From: Aved-18 sp964606665
GTDB taxonomy: Bacteria; Cyanobacteriota; Vampirovibrionia; Obscuribacterales; Obscuribacteraceae
DNA: 64,000 bases
Direction of reading: 5' to 3'
Assembly (NCBI GenBank): GCA_964606665.1
Contig: CAZSHS010000002.1
Location: forward strand, 133,079 to 197,078
Part shown: positions 34,712 to 43,558 of the stretch, piece by piece
Layout of the letters: the number at the start of each line of letters is the position of its first letter
Position numbering within the stretch: the stretch's first letter is position 1
Notes under the pieces: model-generated
The model's database searches: none
Seen by the model: the letters and a program-made list of their open reading frames with translations, nothing else
What the model was told of the DNA's origin: nothing
Position numbers and translations under genes: made by a program

Positions 34712-35156
34712 TAGATTGAATAAGAGCGAATGTGCCACCACTCACCACCAGATACGGCCATTTGAAGTTTAGCACTGCCCTTATATCCGTGGTACTAGTG
34801 GTGAGCTGGCTATGCACTTCGCCAGAGCATTATCTTAAGGTTCCAGCACAACTAAAAGTAATTCAATGGAAAATGCCTTGAGGGCTATTGGATTGATGCT
34901 AAGTTCGAATCACATTCAGAATAGTTGAAAGTACTTGAAGACGTTACATGAACTGGACAGACAAGCAGCCAACCCGGTTGTCAGGCATGTTTCGAGTTTC
35001 AGACTGGTTTCCTAATATCTCCAAAGAAACTAACCGCGATCCCAGAAACCATCACGAGTTAATCGATTTGAGATTTTACGCACAGAAAAATTACACAAAA
35101 AATGTTGTATCCTATGAGATCGCTCAGACTTACTAGCGAGCCCCTATGGAGAAGAT
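34712..35156 (+). other. 445-bp region with no confident gene
   Basis: A 62-codon plus-strand frame (34948-35136) has no ribosome binding site or recognisable domain. CTCACCACCAGATAC (about 34741) and GTACTAGTGGTGAG (about 34793) form an imperfect inverted repeat. The promoter of the following operon should lie here. GGAG sits just before ATG 35157. Confidence 0.4.
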
Positions 35157-36029
35157 ATGAACTCTAAACGCATACCTGTTTTATTTTTATTTTCACTTTC
35201 ACTTGCAACTGCTATTTCGCTCAATTTAAAAGCAATGGCAGCAGATGCACCTAAAATTGATTTTCCTGCTGCAAGTCCCGCTTGCACATTGAAACAACGA
35301 GTCGGTCTGACCGATGTTGAAATCGTTTATTCAAGACCAAGCGTAAAAGATCGTGCTGTTTTTGGTGGCATGGTGCCTTACGGCAAAGTCTGGCGCACAG
35401 GCGCTAACCAAGCTACAAAAGTGACATTCAGCACCCCTGTCAAACTAAACGGCAAAGAAATTCCAGCAGGCACTTACGCCTTAATGACAATTCCAGGCAA
35501 GGATGAATGGACCGTCATCGTTAATAAAGGACCTGAAGGCTGGAGCCCTTACAAATACGATGAGAAACAAGATCTAGTGCGCTTCTCAGTCAAGCCAGTT
35601 GAATTGCCCAAATCGATGGAAACATTCACAATTGAATTTAACGATATTCGCGATGAGTCATCCAAACTAAATTTAGTTTGGGACAAGACCCAAATTCCTA
35701 TAGACTTAACTGTTGAATACGCAGACAAGCTGACCAAACAAATTCAAGAAGTGATGGCATCAAACGATGAGAAGAAGCCATATTTCCAGGCAGCAAACTT
35801 CTATTACAATCATGGCAAAGATCTAAATGAAGCAAAAAAATGGGTTGAAGAAGCTCTTAAAGAGAGGGAAGCACACTACATCGTTTTCTTAAAAGCCGAA
35901 ATTCTAGAAAAGCTCGGTGACAAAGAAGGTGCTGTACAAGCCGCCAAACGCTCAAAAGAACTGGCTGAAAAAGCAAACGATAATGGTTACATAAAACTAA
36001 ATGAAGCTCTCATCAACAAGTTGCAATAA
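35157..36029 (+). CDS. Secreted DUF2911 protein with TPR-like tail
   Basis: 290 residues. Signal peptide about 1-28 (ends LKAMAADA). Residues about 38-185 are the DUF2911 domain: SPACTLKQRVGLTDVEIVYS, PYGKVWRTGANQATKVTFS, PAGTYALMTIPG. The last 100 residues are helical, TPR-like (FYYNHGKDLNEAKKWVEEAL). The domain is common in Bacteroidetes-like genomes and its role is unknown. It starts an operon of six genes with gaps of a few bases or overlaps; the deacetylase starts 6 bases after its stop. Confidence 0.85.
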   Translation: MNSKRIPVLFLFSLSLATAISLNLKAMAADAPKIDFPAASPACTLKQRVGLTDVEIVYSRPSVKDRAVFGGMVPYGKVWRTGANQATKVTFSTPVKLNGKEIPAGTYALMTIPGKDEWTVIVNKGPEGWSPYKYDEKQDLVRFSVKPVELPKSMETFTIEFNDIRDESSKLNLVWDKTQIPIDLTVEYADKLTKQIQEVMASNDEKKPYFQAANFYYNHGKDLNEAKKWVEEALKEREAHYIVFLKAEILEKLGDKEGAVQAAKRSKELAEKANDNGYIKLNEALINKLQ

Positions 36030-36035
36030 CTCAAA

Positions 36036-38588
36036 GTGAGACTCGCTCTAAGCCATATCAACTTTATACATGCAAAATGGTGGCGTTGTTGCTTAGCACT
36101 TACAATGCTATTTTCAAGCACGATGCCACTATTTGCTTTTTCTTCTTCAAATATGGATACGCAAGCAGATATGGAAAAAAATAGCTCTAACTCAAAAGCG
36201 ATTTTACGTGAACTTGAATATTTTCGCCAACTTGCAAGTGTTTTATATGTTGCTGCTCATCCTGATGATGAGAACACTGAGCTTCTGACCTATCTTTCAC
36301 GCGGTCGCAAGTATCGAACTGCATATTTGTCACTGACGCGAGGAGACGGTGGACAAAATGTCCTTGGTGCAGACTTAGGCAACAAACTCGGAATGGCGCG
36401 CACTCAGGAATTGCTTGCCGCACGAGCATTAGACGGAGCGCACCAGTTTTTTACCCGAGCAATTGATTTTGGTTTTTCAAAAGACTATCAAGAAACTCTA
36501 ACTGTTTGGGACAAGAAAGAAGTTCTTTCAGACATAGTGCGAGTCATTCGCACTTTTCGTCCAGATGTTTTAGTCACTCGCTTTTCCACCAGTCCTGGTG
36601 GCACGCATGGACACCACACAACATCGGCAATACTTGCTTGCGAAGCTTTCAAACTGGCAGGTGACCCCAAAGCCTATCCGGAGCAGAAGCTTGAAGCTTG
36701 GCAACCGAAGCGCATTTTCTGGAATGTAGGTCGCTTTCAAAAAGATAAGGTGTCAAAAGACCCCATAATTAAAGTCGAAGTTTACGGAGATGACTCGGTC
36801 ACTGGTAAATCGTTTTACGAAATTGCAAGTGCCAGCCGCGCAGAACATAAAACACAGGGCTTCGATACTTTTAAGCTTCCTTTCGTCCAGGGCGAAAAGC
36901 GCCAGGAGACTTTTCAATTAATTGATGGTGAACCAGCAAACAAAGACATTATGGATGGTATTGATACCACATGGAGTCGATTTGAAGGTGGCGAAGATGT
37001 TGAGAAAGCGGTAAACGACATCATTTCTAATTTTGATACTAAAGACCCATCTCAAAGCGTTCCAGCCTTGTTTGAACTTAGATCCAAACTGTCCAAACTA
37101 CCCAATTCCAATTTAATTATCAAAGAAAAACAAAAGTTACTAGACTTAATTTTGAAACAGTGCCTTGGACTAAAAACAAAAACAACAATCAAAAATTCAG
37201 ATGTGGTTCCAGGCGAATCCATGCAGCTTCAGTCAAGCGTATACATAAACTCGTCTATTGCCACAACCTGGATTGGTATCAAATATTCTTTGTTAAATAA
37301 AGAGATTAAAGCCGATGTGCTGCTCAAGAAAAATAAGCTAAGTTCGATTGATTCCACCCAGAACATGCCAATCAATGCGCTTTTAACCCAGCCCTACTGG
37401 TTACATAAAGATGGCTCGCCTGGAATGTTTCATGTGGATAACCCAGAGCTTATTGGACTAGCTGAGAATTTGCCCACTTTTCCAATTGTCAACACATTTA
37501 AAATCGGCAAAGAAACACTCACTATCGAAGACGAACCCGTTCAAGAAGTTATGCGCGATAACACTATCGTTCAAACGCGCAAACTAAATGTGATACCGCC
37601 TGTTTCATTATGGCTCAATCCTGAAACGGCAATTTTCACACCAAATTCATCTCAAAAAATCGAAGCCAAAGTGCATGCAGCGCGCGCTGGCATGAAAGGC
37701 ACGCTTCATTTAGAAGCTCCATCCAATTGGAAAATCGAGCCCAAGAATCAACCATTCTCGCTCAAAAATGCCGGCGACATCGACACATACTATTTCAAAA
37801 TAACGGCACCATCCAAGACTCAGTCTGTCAAAATCAGTGCTTCTTGCGATATTGGTGGCACTATTTATCGCAACCAGCGTCAGGAAGTAAATTATTCACA
37901 TCTGCCTTTGCAATTATTCCAGCCACCAGCAGTATTGAACGCAGTTTGTTTAGACTTGAAAAAATCTGGCAAAACAGTTGGTTATCTTCCAGGTGCTGGT
38001 GACAGCTTGCCTGAAAATCTTCACCAAATGGGTTATGTTGTAAAATCGCTAGACGATGCCACTTTAAACGAAAAAGACTTGGTGGGACTCGATGCCGTCG
38101 TGCTTGGTGTACGCGCTTTCAACACAAGAGAGAAAATAGGCAAAGCGATGCCAACTCTTTTATCGTATGTTGAAAATGGTGGCACTATGATAGTCCAATA
38201 TAACACTGCCACAAAATTGAAAACTGACAAGCTTGCTCCTTACCCGCTAAGTATCTCGGCGGATAGAGTCACTGATGAAAAGTCAACCATGACCTTTCTT
38301 GCGCCTGACCATGAGGTATTGAACAAGCCAAATAAAATAACTAGTGCCGATTTTGATGGCTGGGTGCAAGAGCGCGGCTTATACTTTCCAGATAAATGGG
38401 ACGAACATTTTGTTGCTATTCTTGCCTGCAACGACAATGGCGAACAGCCCAAGAAGGGCGTTTTGCTTGTGGCCAAATATGGCAAAGGTCATTACATTTA
38501 TACTGGCTTGAGCTTCTTTAGAGAGCTGCCCGCAGGCGTGCCCGGAGCGTATAGACTATTTGCAAATATGGTTTCAATCGGAAAATGA
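36036..38588 (+). CDS. Large PIG-L/LmbE-family N-acetylglucosaminyl deacetylase
   Basis: 850 residues from GTG 36036. A hydrophobic segment about 15-33 suggests export or anchoring. The PIG-L domain has the zinc motif AHPDDE (about 72-77) and the distal HGHH (about 191-194), with RGDGGQN between. The central part is beta-rich (NEW3/NPCBM-associated-like, SLKNAGDIDTYYFKITAPS), and the C-terminal part resembles a glutamine-amidotransferase/ThuA-like fold (LDAVVLGVRAFNTREK, YVENGGTMIVQYN). PIG-L enzymes remove N-acetyl from GlcNAc conjugates, as BshB does in bacillithiol synthesis. Its neighbours BshC-like and BshA fit, but BshB is normally about 230 residues and cytoplasmic, so a different sugar substrate is possible. 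Confidence 0.85.
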   Translation: MRLALSHINFIHAKWWRCCLALTMLFSSTMPLFAFSSSNMDTQADMEKNSSNSKAILRELEYFRQLASVLYVAAHPDDENTELLTYLSRGRKYRTAYLSLTRGDGGQNVLGADLGNKLGMARTQELLAARALDGAHQFFTRAIDFGFSKDYQETLTVWDKKEVLSDIVRVIRTFRPDVLVTRFSTSPGGTHGHHTTSAILACEAFKLAGDPKAYPEQKLEAWQPKRIFWNVGRFQKDKVSKDPIIKVEVYGDDSVTGKSFYEIASASRAEHKTQGFDTFKLPFVQGEKRQETFQLIDGEPANKDIMDGIDTTWSRFEGGEDVEKAVNDIISNFDTKDPSQSVPALFELRSKLSKLPNSNLIIKEKQKLLDLILKQCLGLKTKTTIKNSDVVPGESMQLQSSVYINSSIATTWIGIKYSLLNKEIKADVLLKKNKLSSIDSTQNMPINALLTQPYWLHKDGSPGMFHVDNPELIGLAENLPTFPIVNTFKIGKETLTIEDEPVQEVMRDNTIVQTRKLNVIPPVSLWLNPETAIFTPNSSQKIEAKVHAARAGMKGTLHLEAPSNWKIEPKNQPFSLKNAGDIDTYYFKITAPSKTQSVKISASCDIGGTIYRNQRQEVNYSHLPLQLFQPPAVLNAVCLDLKKSGKTVGYLPGAGDSLPENLHQMGYVVKSLDDATLNEKDLVGLDAVVLGVRAFNTREKIGKAMPTLLSYVENGGTMIVQYNTATKLKTDKLAPYPLSISADRVTDEKSTMTFLAPDHEVLNKPNKITSADFDGWVQERGLYFPDKWDEHFVAILACNDNGEQPKKGVLLVAKYGKGHYIYTGLSFFRELPAGVPGAYRLFANMVSIGK

Positions 38589-38728
38589 TTGAAGAAAAGA
38601 CTAACGCTGAAAATGAAACCACTGGATTGCCGTGGCCAAAGAGCTGGCGAGGGGCTTATATTCTAGTTGCGGCTAGCTTCGCTCTTTGGCTAACTTTGTT
38701 AGTTATGCTTGGAAGCATCGGGCAATGA
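38585..38728 (+). CDS. 47-residue membrane protein, probable symporter partner
   Basis: ATG 38585 overlaps the deacetylase stop (ATGA) and its own TGA (38726-38728) overlaps ATG 38725 of the symporter gene. The product has a polar start (MIEEKTNAENETTGLPWPKS) and one TM (about 25-44, AYILVAASFALWLTLLVMLG). The double start-stop overlap strongly argues that it is translated. Small one-TM proteins directly before a sodium:solute symporter recall the small subunits of some SSS transporters (DUF997/DUF4212 style), but this one is not clearly in either family. Confidence 0.7.
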   Translation: MIEEKTNAENETTGLPWPKSWRGAYILVAASFALWLTLLVMLGSIGQ

Positions 38729-40386
38729 ACGAACTTGACATTGCCGTTCTTTTAATAACCATATTTAGTATCACAACTCTTGGCATCAGACGGACTCGAA
38801 ATCGCACTAGTTTAAATAGTTATCTCAAAGGTGCGGGTCAAACTCCCTGGTGGGCAATTGGCTTATCAGTGATGGCGACACAAGCAAGCGCAATTACTTT
38901 TCTGTCTACACCCGGACAAGGCTATTTGAGCGGGCTTGGCTTTTTGCAAGTCTATTTTGGTATTCCCTTTGCCTTGATTTTAATATCTATCTTTTTTCTG
39001 CCGATTTATCACAAACTAAATGTCTATACTGCCTACGAATATTTGGAAAAACGATTCGACGGCAAAACGCGTTTGCTTGGTGCAGTGCTATTTCTCTTGC
39101 AACGCGGTATTGGCGCTGGTCTTACAATTTATGCACCAGCTATTGTTTTATCTACAGTATTTGGCTGGTCGCTGCAAACTACTATCATAAGTTGCGGCTT
39201 AGTGGTGACACTATACACGATGCTTGGTGGCACAGACGCCGTTACTGTCACTCAAAAATATCAGTTAGCAGTTATTTTAATAGGCATGGTGACGGCTTTT
39301 TGTCTACTTATAGCTAAACTCCCAGCCGATCTTTCATTTAACGACGCCATGCACGTAGCTGGGGGATTTGGTAAGCTCAAGGCTGTCAACATATCAACTG
39401 ACATAAATGAGCGATACACTCTCTGGTCAGGATTATTTGGTGGCACATTTTTGATGCTTTCTTATTTTGGTGCTGACCAGTCTCAGGTTCAAAGATATAT
39501 TTCAGGCTCGTCAATACGCGAAAGCAGGCTTGGTCTTTTATTTAATGCAGTATGCAAAATCCCAATGCAGTTTTGCATTTTAATGATTGGAGTGATCATG
39601 TTTGTTTTTTATCAATTCAAAGAGCCACCACTCTTTTTCGATTCAAGAGTGGCTAAAAATCTGTCAGCTTACCNNNNNNNNNNAAAACACTTTTTAGAAT
39701 CGTGGGTGCAGGCAAGACATAAAGGTGACAAATTAGCAAGCGATATAGCTTTCGACCAGGCAAAAGCCGCTCACTTAGAATCTGAGCAGATAAGACTGGC
39801 GGCCACAAAAGAACTTGTCGCCCAGAAAAAACTTACCAAAACAAACGACGCAGACTATGTTTTTATTACTTTTATACTGAAAGAACTTCCCCATGGTGTT
39901 ATCGGCTTACTTGTAACCTCATTCTTATTAGCAGCGCTCTCAGCTAAAGCGGCCGAGCTAAATGCACTTGGTGCTAGCACCACTATTGATTTTTATAGAT
40001 TAAAATTCAAATCAGATGCGACCGATTCTCAGTGTCTTAGAGCCACTCGCTGGTTCACCTTTGGATGGGGAATAGTAGCTATCTTAATCGCACTTTTAGC
40101 AAACTTTTCTGAAAACCTAATTCAAGCTGTAAATATCCTAGGTTCTGTATTTTACGGCGTTTTACTAGCACTATTTCTAGTGGCATTTTTTCTCAAGAAA
40201 GTTGGTGGCACTGCCGTCTTCTGGTCGGCCATTGTGGCACAGACTTTAATATTTTTGATGTATCTTTCAAGTTCGATATCTTATTTGTGGTTTCCTCTTA
40301 TCGGGTGTACCACTTGTGTCATATTGAGCCTTCTGCTTCAGCATTTTATTAATTGTCAAAAACCAATCGAGAAAACCGCCGCATGA
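38725..40386 (+). CDS. Sodium:solute symporter (SSS family), contains sequence gap
   Basis: About 553 residues from ATG 38725. More than ten TMs. SSS hallmarks are present: WAIGLSVMATQASAITFLST near the N-terminus, YEYLEKRFDGKTRLLG, YTMLGGTDAVTVTQKYQLAV, and FLLAALSAKAAELNALGAST. The last contains the usual S-S/A-x-x-NS-like region. Ten N at 39674-39683 fall between TM segments; the frame is the same on both sides. Na+-driven uptake of a sugar-like or organic solute is likely; substrate unknown. Co-translated with the 47-residue protein before it and the BshC-like protein after it. Confidence 0.9.
   Translation: MNELDIAVLLITIFSITTLGIRRTRNRTSLNSYLKGAGQTPWWAIGLSVMATQASAITFLSTPGQGYLSGLGFLQVYFGIPFALILISIFFLPIYHKLNVYTAYEYLEKRFDGKTRLLGAVLFLLQRGIGAGLTIYAPAIVLSTVFGWSLQTTIISCGLVVTLYTMLGGTDAVTVTQKYQLAVILIGMVTAFCLLIAKLPADLSFNDAMHVAGGFGKLKAVNISTDINERYTLWSGLFGGTFLMLSYFGADQSQVQRYISGSSIRESRLGLLFNAVCKIPMQFCILMIGVIMFVFYQFKEPPLFFDSRVAKNLSAYXXXXKHFLESWVQARHKGDKLASDIAFDQAKAAHLESEQIRLAATKELVAQKKLTKTNDADYVFITFILKELPHGVIGLLVTSFLLAALSAKAAELNALGASTTIDFYRLKFKSDATDSQCLRATRWFTFGWGIVAILIALLANFSENLIQAVNILGSVFYGVLLALFLVAFFLKKVGGTAVFWSAIVAQTLIFLMYLSSSISYLWFPLIGCTTCVILSLLLQHFINCQKPIEKTAA
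39674..39683 (+). other. Assembly gap of 10 N
   Basis: Ten undetermined bases inside the symporter gene. The frames on both sides agree if the true length is 10 or differs by a multiple of 3. Confidence 1.
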
Positions 40387-41168
40387 GCTCACCTATAATA
40401 TGTTTTGGACAACAGCCTTGTGGATTTTTTCCTAAGCGCTTTTTGGTGGCAAAAATTGCGACTGCTCGTAAGTTACAAGCTAGAATTGGTGGCGAAATAG
40501 TATTCTTCTATCACGACAGTGACCATGACCCGCGAGAGACTCGCACTATACTTCGGCACAGAGCGACAAAGGAAGAAGCCAAGCTTAATTTCGCTTTCGA
40601 GAATAAAATTCAGCGCAAATTTTCGCCTCTTTACTTAAAGCGCATTGAGCCAGGTTGGCACGATAAAACAGTTTTGCAGTTACCCAACTATCTGGACCAT
40701 CCTCAAATAAATTTATTCAAGAGTGTCACCCAAAACAATGTTTCTGAGTTCTGCCTTGAAATGTATCGACTGATGGGATTACTCGATGGTATCAAAGTCT
40801 TAAAATCAAGCAATCCTGAATTTCGCAAAGAGGCTTGCAACATAAAAGACTTCTATTGCGATATCGAATACGATGGCGAAATAGTGCGAGCAAAATTTGC
40901 AGGAGATCATTTTACTCTGCACGAAGGTGGAGACAAATTTTTGAAATTGCCCATGACCACTTATTTAAAAGAACAAATTAGTCCCACTAGAGATTCGCGA
41001 CTGGGTTGGATGCAGTCTGTTATTCACTGCACCCACTATGTGTCTGGTGCGGGCGAACAAAACTATATTCGCAAACTAGACGCACCTGAAATTGAATATG
41101 TAACACGCGACGAAATTGACAGAGTAGATGAAGCCTACACAGACCTTAGTGGAGCAAGTAATGGATAA
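40383..41168 (+). CDS. Half-length BshC-like protein
   Basis: 261 residues from ATG 40383, which overlaps the symporter stop (ATGA). The N-terminus CFGQQPCGFFPKRFLVAKIA followed by GGEIVFFYHDSDHDPRET resembles the GQQ-x-G ... PVFW-x-x-x-EDHD-x-x-E blocks of BshC, the putative cysteine-adding enzyme of bacillithiol synthesis. BshC is about 540 residues, so only the N-terminal Rossmann-like half is represented. The rest (SGAGEQNYIRKLDAPEIEYV near the end) is unfamiliar. BshA is the next gene, overlapping by 8 bases, which supports the assignment. An alternative is a new sugar-thiol biosynthesis protein related to BshC. Confidence 0.55.
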   Translation: MSSPIICFGQQPCGFFPKRFLVAKIATARKLQARIGGEIVFFYHDSDHDPRETRTILRHRATKEEAKLNFAFENKIQRKFSPLYLKRIEPGWHDKTVLQLPNYLDHPQINLFKSVTQNNVSEFCLEMYRLMGLLDGIKVLKSSNPEFRKEACNIKDFYCDIEYDGEIVRAKFAGDHFTLHEGGDKFLKLPMTTYLKEQISPTRDSRLGWMQSVIHCTHYVSGAGEQNYIRKLDAPEIEYVTRDEIDRVDEAYTDLSGASNG

Positions 41169-42345
41169 GAAACGTACTCTTAAAATAGGTATCACTTGCT
41201 ACCCCACAGTCGGTGGCAGTGGTGTAGTGGCAACAGAGCTTGGAATCGAGCTAGCTAAGCGCGGTCACGAAATACATTTCATTTCCTATGACCGACCATT
41301 TCGTTTACCAGAGCAAAGCAAAAATATCTACTTCCATAAGGTCCATATAAACAGTTACGGACTATTCAAATATCCAGATTACACTCTGCCGCTTTCAGTC
41401 GAAATGGCTAAAGTGAGTTGTAAATACAACCTCGATATTCTGCATGTGCACTACGCAGTTCCACACGCTACAGCAGCGATTCTTGCACATTGTATGCTGC
41501 CTGCAGATAAGCAACCCAAAGTGGTGACTACTTTGCACGGAACTGATACTACACTTTTAGGAGCAGATCCAGGTTACGGACCTGCAATATTGCATGCTCT
41601 AAAGCAATCTAATGTGGTGACCGCTGTGTCGGAATTTCTAAAGTCAGAAACCGCGCGTGTCATAGGCTTTAATGGAGATATAAAAGTAATCTACAATTTC
41701 TCAGACCTGCCAAAGCCAACCAGACAAAAAGCTGAAGTACGACAAGAACTTGGTGTCAAAGACGATGAAGTAATGATTATTCACGCTTCTAATTTACGCC
41801 CTGTCAAACGATTCGATTTATTGCTCAAAGCACTGGCCGGCATAAAAGAGCGCAAATCATTCAAACTAGTAGTAATAGCCGGCAATGACTTTACGCCATT
41901 CCACAAAGATGTCCAAAGCTTGGGGCTAGAAGACAGAGTTGTAGTAAGAGAAAACGTATTAAAGATTGAAAACTATTTGCAAGCCGCAGACTTAGCTTTA
42001 TACAGCTCTGACAGTGAAAGTTTTTGTCTCAGTATTTTAGAAGCGATGTTATTTAATTGCCCGAGCATCTCCACAAATGTTGGTGGCATTCCAGAAGTTG
42101 TTCAAAACAATAAGACCGGTTTACTGGTTCCACCAGGTGATGCAGCAGCACTGACCCTAGCACTTGAGACACTTATCCAGGACAAGAATCGTCGCAAAGA
42201 ATTGGGAAATGCAGCAGCGATAGATGCAAGGACACGATTTTCTGCCGATGCTTTGATACCACAGTATGAAGATCTTTATTACAGTCTTTTAGATAGCAAA
42301 TTAGCTACCGATTCGACACAAAGCAGCAGCTGCATGAGCAGTTAG
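41161..42345 (+). CDS. bshA: BshA, N-acetyl-alpha-D-glucosaminyl L-malate synthase
   Basis: 394 residues from ATG 41161; GGAG lies about 8 bases upstream, while an ATG at 41128 is far inside the preceding gene. GT4 glycosyltransferase with the BshA-specific start KIGITCYPTVGGSGVVATEL, then FISYDRPFRL, LDILHVHYAVPHATAAILA, TTLHGTDTTLLG, and the nucleotide-sugar motif ESFCLSILEAMLFNCPSIST-NVGGIPEV. It joins UDP-GlcNAc to malate, the first step of bacillithiol synthesis. The length fits the family (about 380). Its last 45 bases overlap the 3' end of hisD on the other strand. Confidence 0.92.
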   Translation: MDKKRTLKIGITCYPTVGGSGVVATELGIELAKRGHEIHFISYDRPFRLPEQSKNIYFHKVHINSYGLFKYPDYTLPLSVEMAKVSCKYNLDILHVHYAVPHATAAILAHCMLPADKQPKVVTTLHGTDTTLLGADPGYGPAILHALKQSNVVTAVSEFLKSETARVIGFNGDIKVIYNFSDLPKPTRQKAEVRQELGVKDDEVMIIHASNLRPVKRFDLLLKALAGIKERKSFKLVVIAGNDFTPFHKDVQSLGLEDRVVVRENVLKIENYLQAADLALYSSDSESFCLSILEAMLFNCPSISTNVGGIPEVVQNNKTGLLVPPGDAAALTLALETLIQDKNRRKELGNAAAIDARTRFSADALIPQYEDLYYSLLDSKLATDSTQSSSCMSS

Positions 42346-43557
42346 TCCTTCCAACTTAGCAAACTGTGCTGTTTCACGACCCAGATGGTCTGCTTTATCA
42401 CGAGATTTCATCCAGGACTGTGCACGCAAAAATACAAGCGGATTGAGCGCACCTGAATATCTAGCGGCACCACCCGTGGGGAGGGTATGATTTGGTCCAG
42501 CCATATAATCGCCGTGAGGGACGCTTGCATAATAACCCATGAAGAGTGCACCATAATTCAATAAACCAGGTTTCAAACTATCTGGCTCTTTGACCTGTAA
42601 CTGTAAATGCTCTGGCGCTAACTCATTTGCTTTGTCGACACACTTAGATAAAGAGGGCAAAACCAAAATGGAATTAAACTTAATTGAGTCTTTGACAAAT
42701 TCGGGAAGTTCGAGCTTAGCCAAACAAAGTTCTATTTCTTTTGCAGTCGCCTCGGCTATCTCGTTATTATCAGTAAAAAGATAGGCTCTGGCACCAGGAT
42801 CGTGCTCTGCCTGAGATAACAAATCTAGTGCAAGCCACTTGGGATTGGCGCCACCATCGGCGATGATGGCTATTTCGCTTGGACCTGCAAGCATATCTAT
42901 TCCAATTTGTCCTTGCAATTGCCTCTTGGCTTCGGTGACATAAGCATTGCCCGGACCCACAAGCATGTCTGCTCGCTTTACCGTTTGGGTCCCAAATGCC
43001 ACCGCAGCGGCTGCCTGCGCCCCGCCAATTTGATAAATCTCACCAACACCACATAAGATGGCGGCATAAATAATTTCGTCGCATACACTAGGCGTACAGA
43101 TGCAGATTTCTTTAACCCCTGCCACTCGTGCAGTCATGGCGGTCATAAGCGCGGTCGAAGGCAGTGGGTATCGACCAGATGGCACATAGCAAGCAACTCT
43201 CTGCACAGGCTTGAAGTCCATTCCAGTTTGGAATGTTTCATTTTCTACAGTTACAGGTTTGATCAATTCCATAACGGCCGTGGCATATTTTTGAATTCTG
43301 TTCGCTGCAATTTCAAGAACATCTTTAGACTCTTGAGGCAATCTTTTGCAAGCGACATCCATAGAATCAGAATCAAGGAGCCAATTATCGCTCACTTTGT
43401 CATTGAGCTTTTTTGCCCAATGCTTAAGTGCTGCGTCTTTGTCTTTGCGGACTGAGGCAATAATTTCCTTGACACGATTTTCTATCTCTGACTCGATTTC
43501 CTCATCATGAATAGGTTTAAAATTCAAAGCTTCGTCGCCATAAAGAATCGGAATCAT
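42301..43557 (-). CDS. hisD: HisD, histidinol dehydrogenase
   Basis: 418 residues from ATG 43557, which follows the upstream stop by one base; a GTG at 43584 inside the upstream gene is also in frame. Family blocks: QRVACYVPSGRYPLPSTALM, KRADMLVGPGNAYVTEAKRQ, AGPSEIAIIADGGA, the catalytic Glu-His in ELAPEHLQ, and GPNHTLPTGGAARYSG. It oxidises histidinol to histidine in two NAD-dependent steps (pathway steps 9-10). Last gene of the operon; its 3' end overlaps bshA. Confidence 0.96.
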   Translation of the reverse strand: MIPILYGDEALNFKPIHDEEIESEIENRVKEIIASVRKDKDAALKHWAKKLNDKVSDNWLLDSDSMDVACKRLPQESKDVLEIAANRIQKYATAVMELIKPVTVENETFQTGMDFKPVQRVACYVPSGRYPLPSTALMTAMTARVAGVKEICICTPSVCDEIIYAAILCGVGEIYQIGGAQAAAAVAFGTQTVKRADMLVGPGNAYVTEAKRQLQGQIGIDMLAGPSEIAIIADGGANPKWLALDLLSQAEHDPGARAYLFTDNNEIAEATAKEIELCLAKLELPEFVKDSIKFNSILVLPSLSKCVDKANELAPEHLQLQVKEPDSLKPGLLNYGALFMGYYASVPHGDYMAGPNHTLPTGGAARYSGALNPLVFLRAQSWMKSRDKADHLGRETAQFAKLEGLTAHAAAALCRIGS

Positions 43558-43558
43558 T

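Noticed and set aside
34880..34930. tRNA-like GTTCGAATC
   Set aside because: No acceptor stem, D arm or anticodon arm could be built around it.
36036..38588. Naming the large deacetylase BshB
   Set aside because: It is 850 residues and apparently exported or anchored, unlike the roughly 230-residue cytoplasmic BshB. Only the PIG-L family call is safe.
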